Made by a program: the position numbers and the translations under genes. Positions 47,401 through 60,915 of a DNA stretch of 64,000 bases are shown piece by piece. The notes below the pieces were generated by a model that made no database searches, had not been told where the DNA came from, and saw nothing but the letters and a program-made list of their open reading frames with translations. This DNA comes from Cercis canadensis (Eukaryota > Streptophyta > Magnoliopsida > Fabales > Fabaceae): NCBI GenBank assembly GCA_003255065.1, contig QAOA01000027.1:35284-99283 (forward strand), read 5' to 3'. Position 1 is the first letter of the stretch; every line of letters begins with the position of its first letter.

Positions 47401-50400
47401 ACTGTGAACTTTCCTATAGCTCTAACAAGTAATACAATGTCTTTAATAATTCATATCTTTGTTAATAGAGTAAAATCACCAATCGCCCCCTTGCTGGGAC
47501 TGTTAGAAGAGGGAAAACCCCCAAAGAAGATATCATGTTGGAGAAGGATCTTTTGAATGATGAAAAGCAATGTGCCGAGCACATAATGCTAGTTGATTTA
47601 GGAAGAAATGATGTTGGGAAGGTATGTGGCTTTCATTTCCATGGCTTGTTAACTTCTTATTCCCCAGAGATTTGAGTGCTGAGTACAGCCTATGAAGTTT
47701 GTCCTTGGTTAATTGCATGATAGGTGATCCTGTTGAATCTGTTATATATATCTCATTTAATATAAAATTTTCCGTGGTGGGTTCTCTTGGATCTCAGTTT
47801 GAACTAGCCTGCAATTGTCTTTAGATATTTGATATCCATCAAATAACCTTCTGGATTGAACATGTGAAGCTGGTCACTTTAGAGTCTAGTTTGTTGAAAA
47901 TTTCTCATTATGGAAATAGAATATAAACCACCTGCCTTTTTCTACATGTCACAACACTACCACATTCCAGTTGCTTTTGTCTATTATTCTTCACTTTCTC
48001 TACGTTTAAAGTAAATTTATGTTGGTTGGTGATTTAACCAGATGACATCATTGATTGGCCTACTGACTCTAAAGGGGGATTTGATTGTAGAATACTAAAG
48101 TGGATACTTTCTCTTTTTGTATGCTCTTCTGCTTTGCCATCTGTAGGTTAATGCTTGCATTATAAGTTTATGAGAGAGAAGTTTTCCCCTTATGTCATTG
48201 GGCTTGGTCCCCGTTCAATGCATTGTATCCTATTTTCAGGCCACCATGTTTGTTGTCGTTGTACCACTTGGATGTTAGTTTAACTCCATTTGATTAGATG
48301 AGAAGGATGTTCTTATGGGTATTCTAAAGGAAGCATAGGTTAGTGTCAAATGGTTCTTTGTTTGATGTGTGCAGAGTCAACTTCAGTCTCATGTACCTTA
48401 TTATAGGAGGTATCATTTCCTTATGCTACCTGTTACACGTCTTGCTATTAGACCTATAATTTTATATACATTATTGTAGTTACTTCATGCTACCATATTG
48501 TGCGATCCTAATGGTTTGACTAAATTGTGTATACTTGATGCTACTACTGTAAATATTTTTCTTTCTGGTCATAGTAATGTGCTTAATACAAGATTAATAT
48601 GCAGGTCTCCAAACCTGGTTCTGTTAAAGTTGAAAAGCTCAAGAATATTGAGCGCTATTCCCACGTTATGCACATCAGCTCAACTGTAAGTTCTTGACTG
48701 CAGTTTATGAGAAATTGAACATGTATATATGATCATTCCATTATTTATTCTTTGTTTTTGGCCATCAATAATTCCATTATAACTACATATCTTATGCATA
48801 CAAAGCAATTGCTGTACTTGCAGATTACTCGGTGGTTTTGTTTTCTAGGTTGAAGTCTCTGTTTTCTTAACTTTGTAAACAAAAAAAAAAACAAACAAAC
48901 AAACAAATTTGAAAATAANAAAAAAAAAAAAAAAAACAAACAAACAAACAAATTTGAAAATAATGCCAAATTCATTAGGAAACATTTAAATTTGCTCTTC
49001 AATATATTAGTTACAAACACTTCGTGGAAGCTAACAAGTGGAACTTCACACATTTTTCTATGGTGTATGCTATTTGAAAGTCCTATTTTAGTGGGTGTTT
49101 GGTTGAAAACTATGTGACCTCTATTACTGTCAGATGTAATGATGTGCTTCACATGCAGTTGAAAAAGGTTCTTGGTCCTTCAGTTTGTTATGTTGTATTA
49201 CAAACTATTCTTGTTTAAATAACCTTCTTTTGATGAGAAAATTAATGATGTCATAGGCTTGCATATTTAACTCCCATATCAAGAATTATTTTTCCAACAT
49301 TCTTAAATATTGGATGAGAAATTTGAAACCAAAAAAGCTATCAGTGTCTTCAATTATATTCAATTTTAAAAAATCTTGATTGTAAAAGATTGTTGAGAAA
49401 TCCATTTTGGACGGTTTGTAATTTTATTTGTCAGTTTTACTTTTGTCATAGAGATGAGTTTTGCACAAAAGATTTCTTGAAAATATTTTGAATATCAAAA
49501 TTGCTTTTGAAATTAGGTTTCCATTTTCTTGTAATACTAAAATTGTCCAATATTCACTGCATTGTCAATTTTCAAAGGATAATATGATGCACAGTATATA
49601 ACGAATTAAAAATCAAACAACTAAAGCCTACAGACACAAACAGGATTTTTTGTGTGTTTGCACACATATGATCTAGAAGCAATTACTGGTCACGTTATTC
49701 AGCATATGGCATTGATGATTTTTCATTGGATTAATATGATGCAATAAGGGACTACTATTTTTCTTTACATAACTACTTCATTATTGATTTTGAAATTTAG
49801 TTGTTATAAGTATAATCGTAAAGAAATTATACCTTTATTAATAGTTTTTATAGACTTTTGATAATATCTTTATGAAATACCTTTGTTTTTCTGTGTGAAG
49901 GCTTAGTGGAGAAATATTTGATTTGTCTGGTCACATAATTTTGTATTGTGTTAATATATAATTTGATAATTTTTTCTTACTGGTTTTGCAAATATTAGTC
50001 ATATATCCTGATAGTAATGTCAATTTTGTAATGTATGTTCTCTCTCTCTCTGTTTCTGCTTACTTCCTTTGGAAGTTGTTGCCATATTGAACTATTCAGA
50101 GGCCTAATGGGAGTTGCATTGAATTTTCTATACATGAATTACAAATGATTTTCCATTGATGATATTTTATTTCGTATTGATCTTTGATTTTCAATCTTTA
50201 TGATGTGATATCTTTATTTTTCTCTTGGTGGGATGTGATCATGTCATTTGTACCATAGGTTTTATTAATATTTAAAAATTGTTCCATTATTGATAATAGG
50301 TAATGCACATTTCTTCAATAAGTAAAGATGTGAAATAAATTAAGCAGTGAACGGCGTTCAGAATAATCTCAGTAAGCCAATAAGAGGAAATATAGATGAA

Positions 50401-51926
50401 GAAAGAAATTAGGGAAGGGGAGGGAAAACTGTAACCTTCTATATCTATGAAAATTATTACTCTTTTAACTTTTGGGGCTGAAGGCTTAAAGCCTATACAA
50501 AATCATGCATGTGGATATTAGGGATGTGCATCTTGTGATAATATCCAATATTGCAACCTTGTAGTAACTAGAGTTTTAAATAGAAAACAGATATAGCCTT
50601 GTAATAGCTAGTTTTTAAATGGCATACAGACATGAGTTGAAGTTGGATTCCTCAAATTGGGGATGGGAACAGATATAGTACATTTTTCTCCTTCACGGTA
50701 GAGATGACTTGGCAATAGGAGGAAGAAAGAAACATAATTATAGTTTGTGATAATTCTGGCCTTGATTTAAATCATGCTGGGTTTATCATTTAAATGGTAC
50801 TGGAAGCATTGGTCATATATATAGCTCATAGTTTCAGAGTTATAATTAAAATAAAATTTGATTTTATAAGATACCATGATTTAGATCAAGAATGAATGAA
50901 TAAGGGGGAGTTTGTTTCTCCGGCAATGAAAAACTTGTACCTGTGTTTGCAGGTTACTGGAGAGTTACTTGATCATTTAACAAGTTGGGATGCATTGCGT
51001 GCTGCATTACCTGTGGGTACAGTTAGCGGAGCCCCAAAGGTAATTTGTAGTGCCATTGAAGGCTGTGACCTTAAAATTTTATAAGATTCCATTGATGACA
51101 ACTGCATACTCTTTTATTCACCTTCATGGAGTAGTTTGTGTCTACTTTGATCCGTTTCTCTAGTTCTTGCAATCCTTGAGGCAAATTAACTGAAAATGTG
51201 CCCATGAAAGATGGAGAAGAAGGACCCACCGGCTGTGCGGGAGGTGGGGTTGGAAATTTTTTAGTTGTCACTTTTTATCTTGTGTTTTTTTATTAAGTGC
51301 TATCAGTTTTTTAGTAGAATTGTAAATCTCTTTGTGGAGGTGATTAAAAATCAGTCTGATAGTTTGAAAGAAAAGATAGGCTGTTCTTGCATGTTCAAAC
51401 ATGTTTACCAGTTGCTATATCAAAACATTCTGAGAAACCACCCCTAGATGCCCTTCATTAATGTTGTTTGTAGAAACACCCTGCTGGTCTTCTGCTAAAA
51501 GAAATATTACAACTGTTACAGGCTTGTTACCTAGTTCAGATAGTATTCTTTGTTTGATACCTTTGGTCATAGGTTGTTCTGATTGTTTCTGCTGCAAAAC
51601 AGGTGAAAGCAATGGAGTTGATAGATCAGTTGGAAGTCACAAGACGTGGGCCATATAGTGGTGGATTTGGTGGCATCTCTTTTTCTGGAGATATGGATAT
51701 TGCCCTTGCTCTGAGAACCATGGTTTTCCCCACAAATACTCGATTTGACACAATGTACTCATACAAGGATGTGAACAAGCGCAGAGAGTGGATTGCCCAT
51801 ATACAAGCTGGAGCAGGAATTGTAGCTGATAGTGATCCAGCTGATGAACAAAGAGAGTGTGAGAACAAAGCTGCAGCCCTTGCCCGTGCCATTGACCTTG
51901 CAGAGTCTTCATTTGTTGATACATAA
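44426..51926 (+). CDS. ASA: Anthranilate synthase alpha subunit (component I), plastid
   Basis: Converts chorismate, with ammonia from the beta subunit's glutaminase, to anthranilate, the first committed step of tryptophan synthesis in the plastid. Eleven exons: 44426-44573, 44902-45086, 45167-45356, 45815-45966, 46382-46497 (or its duplicate 46637-46752), 46857-47103, 47191-47247, 47469-47621, 48605-48685, 50953-51039, 51603-51926. All have GT-AG borders and sum to 1740 nt, 579 residues; Arabidopsis ASA1 has 595. Exon 1 is a Ser/Arg-rich transit peptide ([20 protein letters not shown]). Then [27 protein letters not shown] (the ES element of the tryptophan feedback site, apparently wild type), [28 protein letters not shown], and the catalytic chorismate-binding half: [111 protein letters not shown]-type end [15 protein letters not shown]. 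Which paralogue (ASA1 or ASA2) cannot be told. Confidence 0.97.
46512..46765 (+). repeat. Assembly duplicate of ASA exon 5 with flanks
   Basis: Repeats about 46257-46510 with very few differences, joined by the N at 46511. Both copies hold the full 116-nt exon with intact borders. Because 116 is not a multiple of 3, using both would break the frame, so only one is expected in the mRNA. Confidence 0.9.
48881..48963. repeat. Single-N duplication in ASA intron 9
   Basis: An A-run followed by 'caaacaaacaaacaaatttg' occurs on both sides of the N at 48919. It lies in the intron between exons 9 and 10 and does not affect coding. Confidence 0.85.
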
Positions 51927-53380
51927 ATTGTATTTATCCTTCAATATTGCTTTTGGCCAACCTATTTATTCATCTGTATAGCACGTTGTTCTTTACATAT
52001 TCTCAGTGGATTACGAATGTGTTGTGGCTTCACAACTCGTTTGAGACTAGCCACATTGGCACTAAAGTAATTCTTTTGCTTTCAATCCTTACAATGAAGG
52101 AAGACCTATTTATCAAAGGATTCAGCTTGTTATCCTTCTTTGACCCCAAGACCCTTTCATATAGTTGGCTTCATTTGAACATTTGAAATTATAGACTGAT
52201 TCAAATTATTTTCGATCAGCTGCTTTCAATCCATCCTAGTAATGGTTGTGTCCCCTATTTATCATACATGTGACTTGCTTAACGTAAACTCCATAGTGGT
52301 GCAAGGGAAAATGAGAGTGAATGCAATGGGGAAAGGGATACGAAGCACAAGTGAAAATAGAGAAAATGTGCTCGGGAAAGAAAAAGGGAGCTAACCGTTG
52401 ATATTGAATACTTTAATTATTTTGATTCTTATGACTAAAGAAAGTGCAATCAGTCATTACATTAACAATAATATGTTTTAATGAGTGAGACCGAGTCTTG
52501 CAAATTTCTTTAAGAGTAACTTGCATATGGGTTGTGTAGTAAAGAAAAAGGTGTCTGCGGAGCACTACCCACTCTTTGATTGGGGTTAAGGTTTTTAATA
52601 GGATTCAGATGTTGATTTTTGTGTTATTATAAAAATCTCAAAAAGTTAAGTTACAGTATGTAACAAAATATATATTATAAAATACAATAATGACATAATA
52701 TAAAAAAGAATGTCAAACAAAAAAATTTAATTTTTACCAAAGAAATAGAATTTGGCACGATATAGGCATTTTATAAGAAATTGTATATTTTGTCATATAC
52801 TCGATGACTCAATTTTTTAAGATTTTTACAATGACACAAAAATATTAGATAAATCCCACCAAACTCACTCAATAGAGTGAAGAGAAGCACTATCCTTAAA
52901 AGTGTCAAACATGGCTTAACAAATACCAAAGAGAAATTCAAAAGCTTTACCAAGTGCAAATTTACAAGTGAAGTAATTTTGATTTTTACTCGATAGACCA
53001 AACTCGCATGTTTCTATTTTATTCAAGAAACATAAGCTAAATTATTAAGGTGAATTATTTTATTTTCTTTCGTGTTTTATCTTTCTTCGTTGACTGTCCT
53101 TGTATTTTTCTGCAGGTACAACGAAATATTAAAAAAAAAAAATCTCTTCAAATCAGTGAAGTCTAAACTCTAACAACAGCTGTATGAAAGGAGCTGAAGC
53201 AGATGCTGTCATGCTGCCGTCTCCTATCTGATATCCATAATCCATCCCATGGGCCATAACACCTCTCTTGTATACGAATCACTAATCAGCTTCACGAATT
53301 TTACCGAAATGTCTAAATCACTGTCACCATCACGAAACGAATTCACCCAAATATAACCAAAACAAAACAAGGCTCAGCCA
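51927..53380. other. ASA 3' region and intergenic sequence
   Basis: The ASA 3'UTR probably reaches about 52200. The remainder is AT-rich and nothing is recognised. From about 53160 composition becomes promoter-like for the next gene. Confidence 0.5.
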
Positions 53381-54715
53381 CGTCATGTTTAGCTCTCAAT
53401 TCTATCCCATTTCAGAGACCAACCAACAACCTTCAATACTTAAATGTCGTGTGTCAGCGACTTTCCTTCCTTCTGATCACCAGTGTTTTACCCACCTTAA
53501 GGTTTGTTGCTCTCCTCTGCTCAATTTTCTTCAGCAGTTTCATAAATGGGTTGCCCTTCACCTGTTTGATAAAAGGCTTAATTGATATCAGTTTGGTCTG
53601 CTTCTGGGAAAATTCCAGTGATTATTATGATTTCATTTCCAATAATTTGGTCATCTGGGTTTGTTTGGTGTGAGTATCTTTGTATCTGATAATTTGGTTA
53701 CTTTTCACAGACTTTAGTATGGAGAACAATCCCATTTCTATTGCCCTGATGCAAGAACTGACTTTGCTTTATTGTCCTCTATTCATACATGGGTCGTTCA
53801 TAAGGGACAAAGCTATGGTGTTTTACATGAATTAAAATTTCGTCAGTCCCATTTCTAGAGTGATTTTTGTACTCCAGTTGCTGCATAAGAAATGGATAAT
53901 TGCGGCCAATTATGTTGCTATTTGATAGCTGCATGACTGGCATAGGGATTTCTGATGGATGGAGACCTGGAGTTTCAAGCTGTAAAATTAGCTGCATTCG
54001 GTTGAAAAAATTTACCCCCTCTTGAGGGGACGCGCGGTGTGCCATTAAATTGTTTCTGTCTCTCTATTACATAATTGTGTAAACGAGTTATCAGTTTTTG
54101 TTTTGAACAGTAGAAGTGCATTCTTGTTTGTGCCTGGATTGTATCTGTGGGATTCTTATACATGAAGTGTGTCTACATTTTTCCTCTGCTATAGTTGAAA
54201 TGCTTATCTGTCTGCAGGCCTTTGTCATATATAATCTCTATCTGCATATGACCCAATTTGTTTAAGTTATGAGGAAAAAAAGAAATGTTAGCTCTGTTTT
54301 TCAAGTAATTGAAGGAATTAAGACGTGTCAAGTCTTCAAGTCACTGAATTTATTTCATATATAATATATGTCTATCTTTTACCACTTAATCACATACAGA
54401 CGATCTGCGTTCCATTCTTCCAGGGGTTTGTTACATAAGCACTCATGCAAGAGTTACTATTTCAACTTTAAGCAAGGCTGCGAATATGGCTAGCACCAAG
54501 GTCTATGTTGTGTAAGCATCTTTCCTANAAGTTATGAGGAAAAAAAATTAAGACGTGTCAAGTCTTCAAGTCACTGAATGTATTTCATATATTATATATG
54601 TCTATCTTTTACCACTTAATCACATACAGACGATCTGCGTTCCATTCTTCCAGGGGTTTGTTACATAAGCACTCATGCAAGAGTTACTATTTCAACTTTA
54701 AGCAAGGCTGCGAAT
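53381..54715 (+). promoter_or_regulatory. 5'UTR exons and 5'UTR intron of the FQR1-like gene
   Basis: A pyrimidine-rich leader lies near 53395-53500, with a possible donor at 53502-53508 (TTAAG/GTTTGT). A clear acceptor TTCTTCCAG at 54645-54653 starts the last 5'UTR segment, which leads to the start codon at 54716. 5'UTR introns are common in plant FQR1/WrbA genes. The first exon is inferred. The stretch 54264-54527 is an assembly duplicate of 54529-54757. Confidence 0.5.
54264..54527 (+). repeat. Assembly duplicate covering first coding exon of the FQR1-like gene
   Basis: Matches 54529-54757 apart from a ~35-bp extra piece near 54280-54315. They are joined by the N at 54528. The duplicate includes a second copy of the start codon and donor (54487-54512), which should not be annotated as another gene or exon. 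Confidence 0.88.
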
Positions 54716-55900
54716 ATGGCTAGCACCAAGGTCTATGTTGTGTAAGCATCTTTCCTAGTCCAACTGCTCCCTTTTCATTTCTTCTTTCTTGCATAAAAAT
54801 TTGTAAGCACTTGAACCCCAGCATGCATAATAGTGATTTGATAAGTTAGAACTGCATACTTTTATGTATCTTATGCGTCATATAAATTTTCACAGGTATT
54901 ACTCCGTACATGGACATGTAGACACTATGGCACGAGAAGTACACAGAGGAGCGACAACAGTCGAAGGTGTTGAAGCAACGCTATGGAGGGTAACTTTCTA
55001 ATTAGTTAGTGTGTGTAATTGTGAACAAAATAGTTTGGCCCCTGAGAAGAGAGCCTTCAATCTCTGTTTTGAGTTTGTTGAAATAGGTACCTGAGACACT
55101 TTCCGATGTAATATTGCAAAAGATGAAGGCCCCTCCTAAACCAAATGATGTGGAAGACATGAGGCCAGAACAACTTGTGGAGGCGGATGGATTTATATTT
55201 GGTTTCCCTTCTCGTTTTGGCATGATGCCAAGCCAACTCAAGGCCTTCTTTGACGCTACCAGCGGACTATGGGCATCACAAGCACTGGCTGGGAAGCCTG
55301 CTGGAATCTTCTGGAGCACTGGTTTTCATGGAGGAGGCCAGGAACTTTCAGCGTGAGTATCCACTTCTACATTTTCTCCAGATATGTTTCCTATGATTCT
55401 CCTCATATAAATGGAGAAAAGCTCTTGATTTCAATTTTAGTTGTTTAGATATGATCTAAGCCATCTAAAATTGTCATTTTGATTTCATCAGTAATAATTA
55501 TAGGAGTGTTTTTGCCTTCCACTTTTTGCTCTTCTTCCATAATTTATTTCCTCATCGATACATTTATCGAGTTTGGGATTTCCAGAATGAACAATTTCCA
55601 TTCATTACTCATCTGCTTTTTTTGCTATAGCTTCTTGATTTTATTTCACTTTTCTATTTATATGTTGGTTGCAGATTAACAGCCGTAACACAATTAGCAC
55701 ATCATGGTATGCTTTTTGTACCCCTTGGATACACCTTTGGAAGTGGCATGTTTGAGATGGGAGAGGTGAAGGGTGGCTCTCCTTACGGTGCTGGAACTTT
55801 TGCAGCAGATGGATCTCGTCAACCGACAGAGCTAGAACTGCAGCAGGCCTTTTATCAGGGCAAATATATGGCTGAAATAACCAAAAAGCTGAAAAACTAA
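54716..55900 (+). CDS. FQR1: NAD(P)H:quinone oxidoreductase, FQR1/WrbA type
   Basis: A flavodoxin-fold, FMN-binding enzyme that reduces quinones by two electrons, protecting against semiquinone radicals; plant FQR1 is auxin-induced and associated with the plasma membrane/cytosol. Exons 54716-54741, 54896-54989, 55087-55352, 55675-55900, all GT-AG, total 612 nt, 203 residues (Arabidopsis FQR1 has 204). Seen: [20 protein letters not shown] (FMN phosphate loop), [33 protein letters not shown] (isoalloxazine loop), [58 protein letters not shown], and [14 protein letters not shown] at the end. No defects. Small family differences: YYSVHG for the usual YYSMYG and [10 protein letters not shown] for STGSQGGGQE. 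Confidence 0.96.
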
Positions 55901-56007
55901 CCTTTCTACATAACAAGATGTTCTGAAATGCAACAATGCCCAAAACTTGTGATTGTACTGGTACAAACTTCTAGTGAGATATTGTGAAATGCAACAAGAT
56001 GTTCTGA

Positions 56008-56041
<34 letters not shown>

Positions 56042-56949
56042 NTTTTTTTTTTTTTTTTTTTTATGGGTTGATGCACATGATATTCTGTATAGTTAAAATT
56101 TGGAAGGAAAATGTCCAAGAAAATAATCTTGGAATTATTTTTATGATTCTTATCACAAGAAAAATTGTCCTATATATCCAAGGTATGAAAGATCTAACTT
56201 TAAAGATATACAAGATTATTTTCATGAGAATCCAGAACTAGGTGAATACTGAAAACAGGGGAATGAAAAGAGGTAGTAATTGTAACAATGAAAAAAAAAA
56301 ATCGTTGGAGAATTATTCTGTGTGCAAATGAAAGATATTTATGGTTTAGTGTCTTATAGAAAATAAATTAAAAGGTCATTTTAATCCTTAAAAAATGCAC
56401 GACACTTGAAATTATTTACATTTTTTAAAGATTTTTTTTATCACATAGATCTCACGATCTTCTTTTCATCAATCACTAAGGTCTATCATTAAGTTTCTGT
56501 TTAAGTTAGTCATGATTGAGATGATGCAGTTTTGGAGCTGAAAATTAAAAAAAAAAAAAAAAAANAAAAAAAAAAAACGTTGTCGTTTCTCTTAGGCGGC
56601 ATCAATTCCCTCCTAAAAAGACCTATGAAGACTCTTCATGTGGCAAAATTTCCATTATAACCCTAATTCCCAAATTTCTAATCACTGTTTTATCTCAAAC
56701 CAATGCAATATACTACTGAAAACGCCAAGAATCTAAAGTGGATACTATTGAAAACGCCAAGAATTTGAAGTGGGGTTGCTGAATGGGTGGGTTTCCAAAA
56801 TCGACAAGTAAAATTCTTTATCTATTTGAGTTCTTTTATTTCTCTCAAATTTTTTTTCTGGTAAAATTTTTGACAATAGGAGGACGAAAGTAGTAGTTTG
56901 GCTTAAATTTTGTCTTTTGAGAAAAAAAATGATTCAGTAGAAAATTTTA
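55901..56949. other. 3' region with long homopolymers and two single-N joins
   Basis: The 3'UTR of the FQR1-like gene lies about 55901-56000. A T-run of about 50 bases with an N at 56042 spans 56011-56062, and an A-run with an N at 56565 spans 56547-56577. These Ns are likely caused by the homopolymers. No gene. Confidence 0.6.
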
Positions 56950-59217
56950 TCTATATATCTATACAACTTTAAAACTAAAATGCTAATGCTCCACAGCTCA
57001 TCAAGTAACACTTCCAGTTATTAATATGAATAATAAATATTCACATTTAATATAATTACAATTACAATATTTAAAATATAAATAAAATAATTAACAAATG
57101 GAACAATTTAAAATATGAATCTTTTTTATTTAAAATAAAAAAACCTGAAAAATAAATCAAAATTTGTCTCTTTAATATACTTCCATATGTGAAATTGATC
57201 TCCATTTATTATTTGATAAATAAATTAAAACAAAAAACGTTTTGGAACAAAATATAATATTTAATTAATTGCTTGATAGGCAATATTTAAAAAATGAAAA
57301 TCAGCAAATGATTGAAATATAATAAACCAAAAATTATTATTTCACTCAAAATATCATATCAATTAATTTCGGTTAATTAGAACTGAATATTACTCTCCCT
57401 AATTTTAGTCCCACAATAAATGNCTCCCTAATTTTAGCTCCACAATAAATGTTGATTAGTCAATGAGAATTCAAAAATTAGGGTTTGGAGTTTGTGCTTA
57501 CATAAACCTCTATATATATTGCACTTCATATGAGGCGCACCCTCATTGGCTCACAAATTTAACAACTATTTTCCTCCGTCTAAATAAGCTTCTAGGTTTG
57601 CTTTTTCAAATCATTTTGTTCGAAAGTTATAGTTATCTTCTTCAATATATATTCTGTTATATTATTTATATCAAAATGCTTATGAATCTGTTTTGCTCTC
57701 TCTATATTCCTTATTTGCTCGATTTCATCTATCTCGAAAAACAACAATGTATGCTATTTCTCTGTAAATTTTTTGTTGTTGTATTTTTTTTAATATCTAT
57801 TTGATTCTAATATATATCGAAATCTCCTGCTCCAGCTGTTTTGTTCTTTTGTTATTCTTTATTATCTGCATCACCTCCATCTCCAGAGTCAACAATGTAT
57901 GCTCTTTCTCTGTATTGATTTTGTTGCTGAAATATTGTTTTACAATATCTATCTATTTGATTTTAAGCTATCACTCCCTCTTCTTACTTAAAAATGTTTT
58001 CCTAATTCATTTTTCTAAAAAATTGAATCTTCTCAGTGGCCAAATGGAACAAGGTATGTTCTTTTTAATATTTGTTGCTACTGCCTCTCCTTACAGTAGT
58101 TATTGATATGGTTCTGGTCTGCGATTGCTCTTTATCATGGACTGATTTACTGTGTAGTTCTTGGTCCGGTCATTTTGACGTTCCTTCAATTCAGGGATTA
58201 ATCAGTTTTCTAAAGAGAACTATGGCATGTAGCATCTTCTCAAGTAAGCATCCCAATCTTAGGTTCCTTCAATAGGTTTTCTTTTGCAAACTTTTATTAT
58301 TTTTATCCCAAGGCTGAATTAGTTGCAAGTTTTAATAAGACCTTTCCTTATTTGAACTCCATAGTCATGCTTCTATCTATTCATTACGAGTGTTTTAGTG
58401 TCCTAATGGTGCCTTTGAATTTTATATTTTGGCTAGTGAGTTGGCTAAAGTTGGCTATTGATGTCTAGATCCAATAATACGTTATGCTTTGGGAGTGATA
58501 ACAAGTGTATTATAGGTTCTTTGTTTTTGACTATTAAGAATCAATAAACAAGTATATATATGATCAGGGACATATAATAAATTTTTTATGTTTGCTACGC
58601 TCCAGGATGCATTGCTCTAGAGACTTCTTAATAGTAACTTCTTTTCAGATCAAGAGAGGTTAGATATTGTTCCCTTCATTTTTTTTCTCTCTCTTATTAT
58701 CTATTTGCTATTTATAATTATCATGAAGTTTATATGCCTTTATAATTCCCATTGTCTTCAATTGTTTTAAGAGGGAAAATGATGTTTGCATAAGCTCTTC
58801 TGAATTTATTATTGGAACTCAATTTGCAGAAGTTTGAGTGTTTAACTTATGGCTTTTGATGTTTTGTATTGCAAAGATGTTCTTCGATGGGGAAAGAACA
58901 TTAATTCAAGGAAAACACGGACAAAAAAGCGTGCTGCCACAGCTGTATATAATAGAGCATCTTCAGTGGAAACATTAGTCAGTGGCTTCAAACTTTGGGT
59001 TCTCTTGAGATAATATTGATCTAAAAAAATTTGTCAAGTCTCTTTGGATTCTAGGAAATTTCCTTATAGAGCTATTAAGTCTGAATGTATGTAATAGCTC
59101 AATTCTGTGTTAAAACATATTGATAATGCATGACATATCCCAGAGTTTTACTGAGCCTATAGCATACTCTTCAATCAAGCTTATATGACAATGCTATTGT
59201 AAGAATTTTATATGTAT

Positions 59218-59480
59218 AATGGGGGCCTTTAATTGACCCTATGTAAAAATGGGATTAAACAACTCCATCTTAAGTGGACCACTAAAATTATGAAAAATGT
59301 ATTAACAGTAAGGCCCACACATTTACTTAACCTGCTATAAACATTAGAATAATTAATATAAATTTTAACAGTAATATTTTCACTTATTATAAATCAGCCC
59401 CAATTTTTTTAAAAGTTCTATTTTTCCATTCTTTCTCATCATTCTTTTTCTTTCTTCTGTTTTCCTCCTTATGTCAATTA
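59218..59480 (-). repeat. Inverted-arm repeat, family A, distant copy
   Basis: Text 'gggggcctttaattgacccta', 'acatttacttaacctgctat' and 'tattataaatcagccccaa' corresponds to 41890-42080 in the same orientation. No partner arm was found within the window. Confidence 0.7.
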
Positions 59481-60689
59481 CGTTATCTTGGAAAGTGAAA
59501 AAGACCAAGTAGAATATTAAGAGAATGAAAACATAAAATAAAAAAAAAAAAAACCGATGAGGGAAATCAAAAAAGAAAAATAATTAATTACAATTCATTC
59601 ACAACCTTTCATTGCGTGGATAATTTGATACAGGAAGGAGGTTTATATTTCATTTGCTAATTTTTTTTGGCCATGCCTTTGAACTAAAACATGGAAAGGG
59701 GACAAACACATATGGATAGCTAGCAAACTTAAAGGACAACCATGATTTTAAAAAAAATATGTGCAAATAAATCTTTCAATTAGTATTTTCTATTAGTTTT
59801 ATGTCTCTATGAAAATGCGATGAAATCTAACTTTAAATTTTAAAATTTTGTAATTTTTTTGACAAAATCTTTATGTCAATTTGATAGATCATCAAAAGCC
59901 CCATATATTGATAAATGTCACATTTACCGGTGAAAGAAAGATAAAACTTAAGAAAATAGATGTCTCCCTACAAAAAAAAAAAAAGCTTCTTATTAACAAA
60001 AAATTATTTAAATATTTATTGTACTTTTATTTAAATTAGTGCTTGTAATTTTTTGATTAATGATATATTGTTAATGGTAAAAAGAGAATGCAAAAATGTC
60101 TCCAAAATTATTTGGATTGCCAAAACTAGAAAACTTAGTCCTTTTCATGTCAAAATGAGTTATTACATAATTATTCTCACTCTAGGTAATGAAATAGGTA
60201 ATATATAGTTTAATAATTAATTTAATATGCATCATTCACCACTAGAGAGAGTATCACATATATATCATTGTTAATCATGTGAAAATCATACACAAAAAAT
60301 TTCAGCTCGAAATTTTGAGAGTACAATATTATTTTAAAGGTGTAAAATTTTAAAAAGTTAAAAAAAAAATTTTGGACATCCAAAAATTTTAAAAAAATTT
60401 CAAAAGGTAGAATAGAGAGTGTGAATAAGAATTGAGCAAGATTCAATAAAAAAAATTCCAACATGCGAGTGGGCTTCACTTAAAAATACTATTCATAATA
60501 TTCTACCTGTATTCGAGTCTACAATTGGGTCACTCGACCCAGTTGCAGACCTGTTTATGCCCAAAACTAATTCTTCAACATTTCTAACCTCTTTTAACAC
60601 GATTTTCACACTATTAAACTCATAATTTGATGATCTATCAAACCCACATGAATATTTTATCAAAAAATCACAAAACTTTGAAATTCAAA

Positions 60690-60915
60690 GTTAGGATTCA
60701 TCCAATTTTCATGCAAAAATTCACCATTCAAATCCTACTTGCAAATATGAAGAATAAGAAAAAAAAGTGAGATTTATTCTCTTCAATTTTTGGACTTTTT
60801 TTTTTACACTATTGTTGTTCACTCATCTTAATCTATTTATTAATGTATATTTTTAAATTTTATCATACATAAAATTTTATTTTAAATTGTGAATCTTTAT
60901 GTATAAATTTGAATA
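60690..60915 (-). repeat. Repeat family B, inverted copy
   Basis: The inverse complement of 38747-39112: 'catcattc' to 'caaatcctacttgcaaat' at 60720-60750 and 'tatttattaatgtatatttt' at 60835-60855. It is adjacent to another short direct duplication at 60915-61010 ('aggaaactctttccgatcaa' twice). Confidence 0.75.

Noticed and set aside
54487-54512. Second FQR1-like first exon
   Set aside because: Assembly duplicate around the N at 54528.
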